NCBI GenBank assembly: GCA_028701415.1
Contig: JAQVQU010000040.1
Coordinates: forward strand, 6,361 to 12,939
Length of the DNA: 6,579 nucleotides
Direction: 5' to 3'
Source of the DNA: Clostridia bacterium
GTDB lineage: Bacteria > Bacillota > Clostridia > Christensenellales > DTU072
Position numbers and translations under genes: made by a program. Shown here in pieces: positions 4,459 to 6,579 of the stretch. A model generated the notes under the pieces. It ran no database searches, was not told where the DNA came from, and was given only the letters and a program-made list of their open reading frames with translations. Position 1 is the stretch's first letter. Each line of letters begins with the position of its first letter.

Positions 4459-6579
4459 TTAGTCCTCCAGACCTAAGTCTATATTTTTTTGCTCTAAATC
4501 ATCCTCAAGATGTTCAGTTTTGTTTTGGATTTTTTCATTTTGTTTATTAGTTTCTTCTGATTTTCTTAATCCTTGTTCTTCCTCTAATTTTACCATATTA
4601 GATTGATCAATAGAATTGTCAGTGTATATTGGAAAAGATTCGCTTAAAGAGGGATCATTTGAAATAGTATTTCTGTCATTTTTTGATAGATCATCAGGAT
4701 TTTGAGCTAAGATTGGGCATATGTTACAAGAGATTATTTCTTCTAAATCTTCTTTTTCGGGTTTATCCGTGGTATCAGTTCCATCGTTTAAACCTTCTAT
4801 TGTGGAGCTTATTGAGATATCTATCCTATCTGTTAGCTCTCCCTCTTTGATGCTAGCCGAGGCATCTTTTTCATTGGTTAAATCTTCTATTGTGGAGCTT
4901 ATTGAGATATCTTTCCTATCTGTTAGATCTTTCTCTTTGGGGCTAGCCGAGGTATCAATTTCATTGGTTAAACCTTCTTTTGTGGAGTTATCCGGCATAT
5001 CAACTGTGTCCTCGTCGTCAAAATCCACAATTATTGAGGAACTGCTATTAGAAGCCACATTGGTATCAAAATCAATTATGGGTTCAGATGATAAGGTAGG
5101 AAGGGGGATCTCAGGAAGTTTTTCTAATTCAGATCCTAATTCTGCCTTTCGGACCTTAACTTTATAGATTACTCCAGTAATCATAATTACTAGAATTGGG
5201 GCCATAGTGACACTTGCCACTATACCAAAAGCATCTGTAAACACATTTCCATCTACTGCATTGCAAGCCCCGATTACAAAAGGAAGAGCAAATGTGACAG
5301 TCATTGGACCACTAGCTACTCCTCCTGAATCGAAAGCAATTGCGGTAAAAAGTTTTGGCGCAAAAAATGTTAGGACTAAACAAGCCCCATAAATAGGGAG
5401 CAGAAACCACCATATGCTTATGCTAGTAAGCACGCGGAGGAGGGACATCCCAACCGCAAGAGAGACTCCAATGCATAACAAAACTAGCATAGTTCTTCTC
5501 GACAAAACTCCGCTCGTAAGTTCGTTAACTTGCTTCGTAAGTGCATGAACAGAGGGCTCTGCAAGAACAATTAGGGCTCCTAAAATTCCTCCTAGAGGGA
5601 CTAGAATCCATTTATAACTGGAAAGTGCGATTATTCCACCTAGCAATTTTCCTATTGGAAGAAAACCAACATTTACTCCTGTTAGAAAGAAGCTTAGTCC
5701 AAAATAAGAATAGATTAAGCCAATAATGATTCTTATTAGCTTTACTCTTTTCAATTTTAATGCAAATATTTGAAATACGACAAATATTGCAATTATTGGG
5801 GTTAAGCTTATTGCCACATCTCGAAAAGAATTAATAAATCCTCTCCCAAAAGCTAGAGCGATTTGGTCTATATTTATGAATGTGTCATGAATGACTTCGG
5901 CTTGTTGAAGCTTTAATCCACCTGAAAGCGCTATGATAAGAATAATAATTACTGGCCCAGCTGTGCATAGTGCAACTGTACCAAAACCTTCATCTCCTTC
6001 GGAATCAGTTCTTCCATGCGCAACTGAGGATATTCCCACAGTGAAAGCCATAAGGAAGGGGACAGTGATAGCCCCAGTGGCTACTCCCCCCGCATCCAAA
6101 GCGACTGATACAAAGTCTGGATTTACTATTTGAGCTATTGCTCCAAGCAGGAGCATTAGACCATAAATTCCGATAAAAACATACCTTAGTTGAATTTTAA
6201 GAAATATCCTTAAAACAGAGACAAGTAGGAATAACCCTGCTGCACCAGCAAGCGTATATACGATTATTGGATTACTATTTCCACCCCCAAGTTGGCTGGA
6301 TAAAACAGTAACGCCTGGTTCAGCAATAGTAATTATAAACCCTACAATTAATGGGATAAGAATTAATAGCCAAACCTTCTTTTTATTTACAATATGAGAG
6401 CCTATCTCTCTTCCAATGGGAGCCAGAGCAAGATCCATTCCAAGTGAAAAGAGGGCCAGTCCAACTATTAGAAGAATTGAACCAAAAGAAAATAGAAGAT
6501 ACATTGGAGGGGTTATATCTTTAAAAAAAAGAGACATTATTATTACTGAAATGCTAATTGGTAGTGTTGATACTGCTGC
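4459..6579 (-). CDS. DUF1538 family membrane protein, two-fold repeat, long repetitive acidic tail; 5' end outside the window
   Basis: An integral membrane protein, probably a transporter of unknown substrate. The first in-window ATG (6535-6537, residue 1 here) gives 692 residues, but it has no ribosome binding site, the frame is open for 14 more codons to the edge, and those codons (LPISISVII then MSLFF) align with the start of the second half (TPIIAIFVVFQIFAL, 246-260). The true start therefore lies beyond the window. About 13 hydrophobic segments lie between 12 and 460. The two halves repeat: ALFSLGMDLALAPIGREIG (28-46) with SFFLTGVNVGFLPIGKLLG (282-300); AEPGV (72-76) with AEPSV (326-330); DAGGVATGAITVPF (148-161) with DSGGVASGPMTVTF (403-416); GFGTVAL (184-190) with AFGIVAS (436-442). 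These are the conserved DUF1538 motifs. From about 463 a hydrophilic, Asp/Glu/Ser/Thr-rich tail of some 230 residues follows, with 30-residue repeats (518-600), a CNIC motif (604-607) and a charged, possibly coiled-coil end (645-692). The Lys/Arg-rich KVKVRK (459-464) after the last membrane segment suggests the tail is cytoplasmic. The gene is coupled to the PII-like gene. Confidence 0.85.
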   Translation of the reverse strand, partial: AAVSTLPISISVIIMSLFFKDITPPMYLLFSFGSILLIVGLALFSLGMDLALAPIGREIGSHIVNKKKVWLLILIPLIVGFIITIAEPGVTVLSSQLGGGNSNPIIVYTLAGAAGLFLLVSVLRIFLKIQLRYVFIGIYGLMLLLGAIAQIVNPDFVSVALDAGGVATGAITVPFLMAFTVGISSVAHGRTDSEGDEGFGTVALCTAGPVIIILIIALSGGLKLQQAEVIHDTFINIDQIALAFGRGFINSFRDVAISLTPIIAIFVVFQIFALKLKRVKLIRIIIGLIYSYFGLSFFLTGVNVGFLPIGKLLGGIIALSSYKWILVPLGGILGALIVLAEPSVHALTKQVNELTSGVLSRRTMLVLLCIGVSLAVGMSLLRVLTSISIWWFLLPIYGACLVLTFFAPKLFTAIAFDSGGVASGPMTVTFALPFVIGACNAVDGNVFTDAFGIVASVTMAPILVIMITGVIYKVKVRKAELGSELEKLPEIPLPTLSSEPIIDFDTNVASNSSSSIIVDFDDEDTVDMPDNSTKEGLTNEIDTSASPKEKDLTDRKDISISSTIEDLTNEKDASASIKEGELTDRIDISISSTIEGLNDGTDTTDKPEKEDLEEIISCNICPILAQNPDDLSKNDRNTISNDPSLSESFPIYTDNSIDQSNMVKLEEEQGLRKSEETNKQNEKIQNKTEHLEDDLEQKNIDLGLED
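4463..4468 (-). promoter_or_regulatory. Coupling ribosome binding site of the PII-like gene
   Basis: On the minus strand GGAGGA lies within the codons for the last residues (Leu-Glu-Asp) of the DUF1538 protein and five bases before the PII-like ATG. Ribosomes finishing the upstream gene would uncover or reuse it. It decides the PII-like start and implies linked synthesis of the two proteins. Confidence 0.85.
4738..4986 (-). repeat. 90-bp tandem repeat, two full units and one partial, coding for 30-residue repeats
   Basis: Within the DUF1538 tail, 4897-4986 (residues 518-547, starting STKEGLTNEIDTSAS) and 4807-4896 (residues 548-577, starting STIEDLTNEKDASAS) match at about 79 of 90 bases and 22 of 30 residues by hand count. 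A third, decayed unit (4738-4806, residues 578-600, STIEGLNDGTD...) follows. Both full units end in DISIS, preceded by LTDR. The period is a multiple of three, so unit gain or loss keeps the frame. Confidence 0.9.

Noticed and set aside
4478..4508. Separate minus-strand promoter for the PII-like gene (TTGAGG / TATAGA)
   Set aside because: The spacing is 19 bases and both hexamers are imperfect; tight coupling to the upstream gene explains expression better.
4721..5167. 148-codon plus-strand open frame opposite the DUF1538 tail
   Set aside because: It is the antisense of the 90-bp repeats, with low-complexity Ser/Leu/Ile repeats, no ribosome binding site and no family resemblance; the minus-strand frame is continuous with a recognised membrane protein.

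Overview
The window looks like chromosomal DNA from an AT-rich, low-GC, fermentative anaerobe, most likely a Firmicute of the clostridial/Tissierellia type. This rests on the tail of a pyruvate:ferredoxin oxidoreductase, an oxygen-independent glycerol pathway, strong GGAGG-type ribosome binding sites, a near-consensus sigma-A promoter and compact hairpin-plus-T-run terminators. I cannot name the genus from the sequence alone. I see no phage, IS element, CRISPR array, tRNA or rRNA.

Layout, left to right. Positions 1-273 are the last 90 codons of a pyruvate:ferredoxin oxidoreductase gene (nifJ/por type) that begins before the window, ended by a clean intrinsic terminator at 292-319. An AT-rich region of about 260 bp follows. 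It holds a CG-rich CGTG repeat and a strong promoter (TTGACT-17-TATAAT, 511-539) whose spacer is occupied by a perfect 6-bp inverted repeat. This promoter should drive a two-gene glycerol operon: glycerol dehydrogenase (gldA, 580-1722) and a fused one-chain dihydroxyacetone kinase (dhaK-dhaL, 1816-3627). An 11-bp perfect hairpin lies between the two genes. Glycerol is oxidised to dihydroxyacetone and then phosphorylated to dihydroxyacetone phosphate, which enters lower glycolysis. Pyruvate from that route is the substrate of the enzyme encoded just upstream.

A terminator that can work in both directions (3647-3685) separates this operon from a convergent minus-strand pair. That pair is a DUF1538 membrane protein (4459 to beyond the right edge) followed, one base after its stop codon, by a protein made of two PII-like domains (3714-4457). 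The membrane protein has two homologous halves, each with an AEP motif and a D(A/S)GGVA(T/S)G motif. It also carries an unusual hydrophilic tail of about 230 residues with a 30-residue (90-bp) tandem repeat. Internal homology between the halves shows that the first in-window ATG of this gene (6537) is not its true start: the reading frame stays open to the edge and still matches the family there.

The minus-strand pair is the most interesting part. A transporter-like protein of unknown substrate, translationally coupled to a divergent double PII-like protein, resembles known transporter/PII pairs (AmtB-GlnK, SbtA-SbtB) but with unrelated partners and no known ligand. Secondary points are the Cys-Gly-Cys-Gly-Cys-Gly-Cys end of GldA, the shifted metal-binding aspartate in the DhaL domain, and the alternative hairpins between gldA and the kinase gene.
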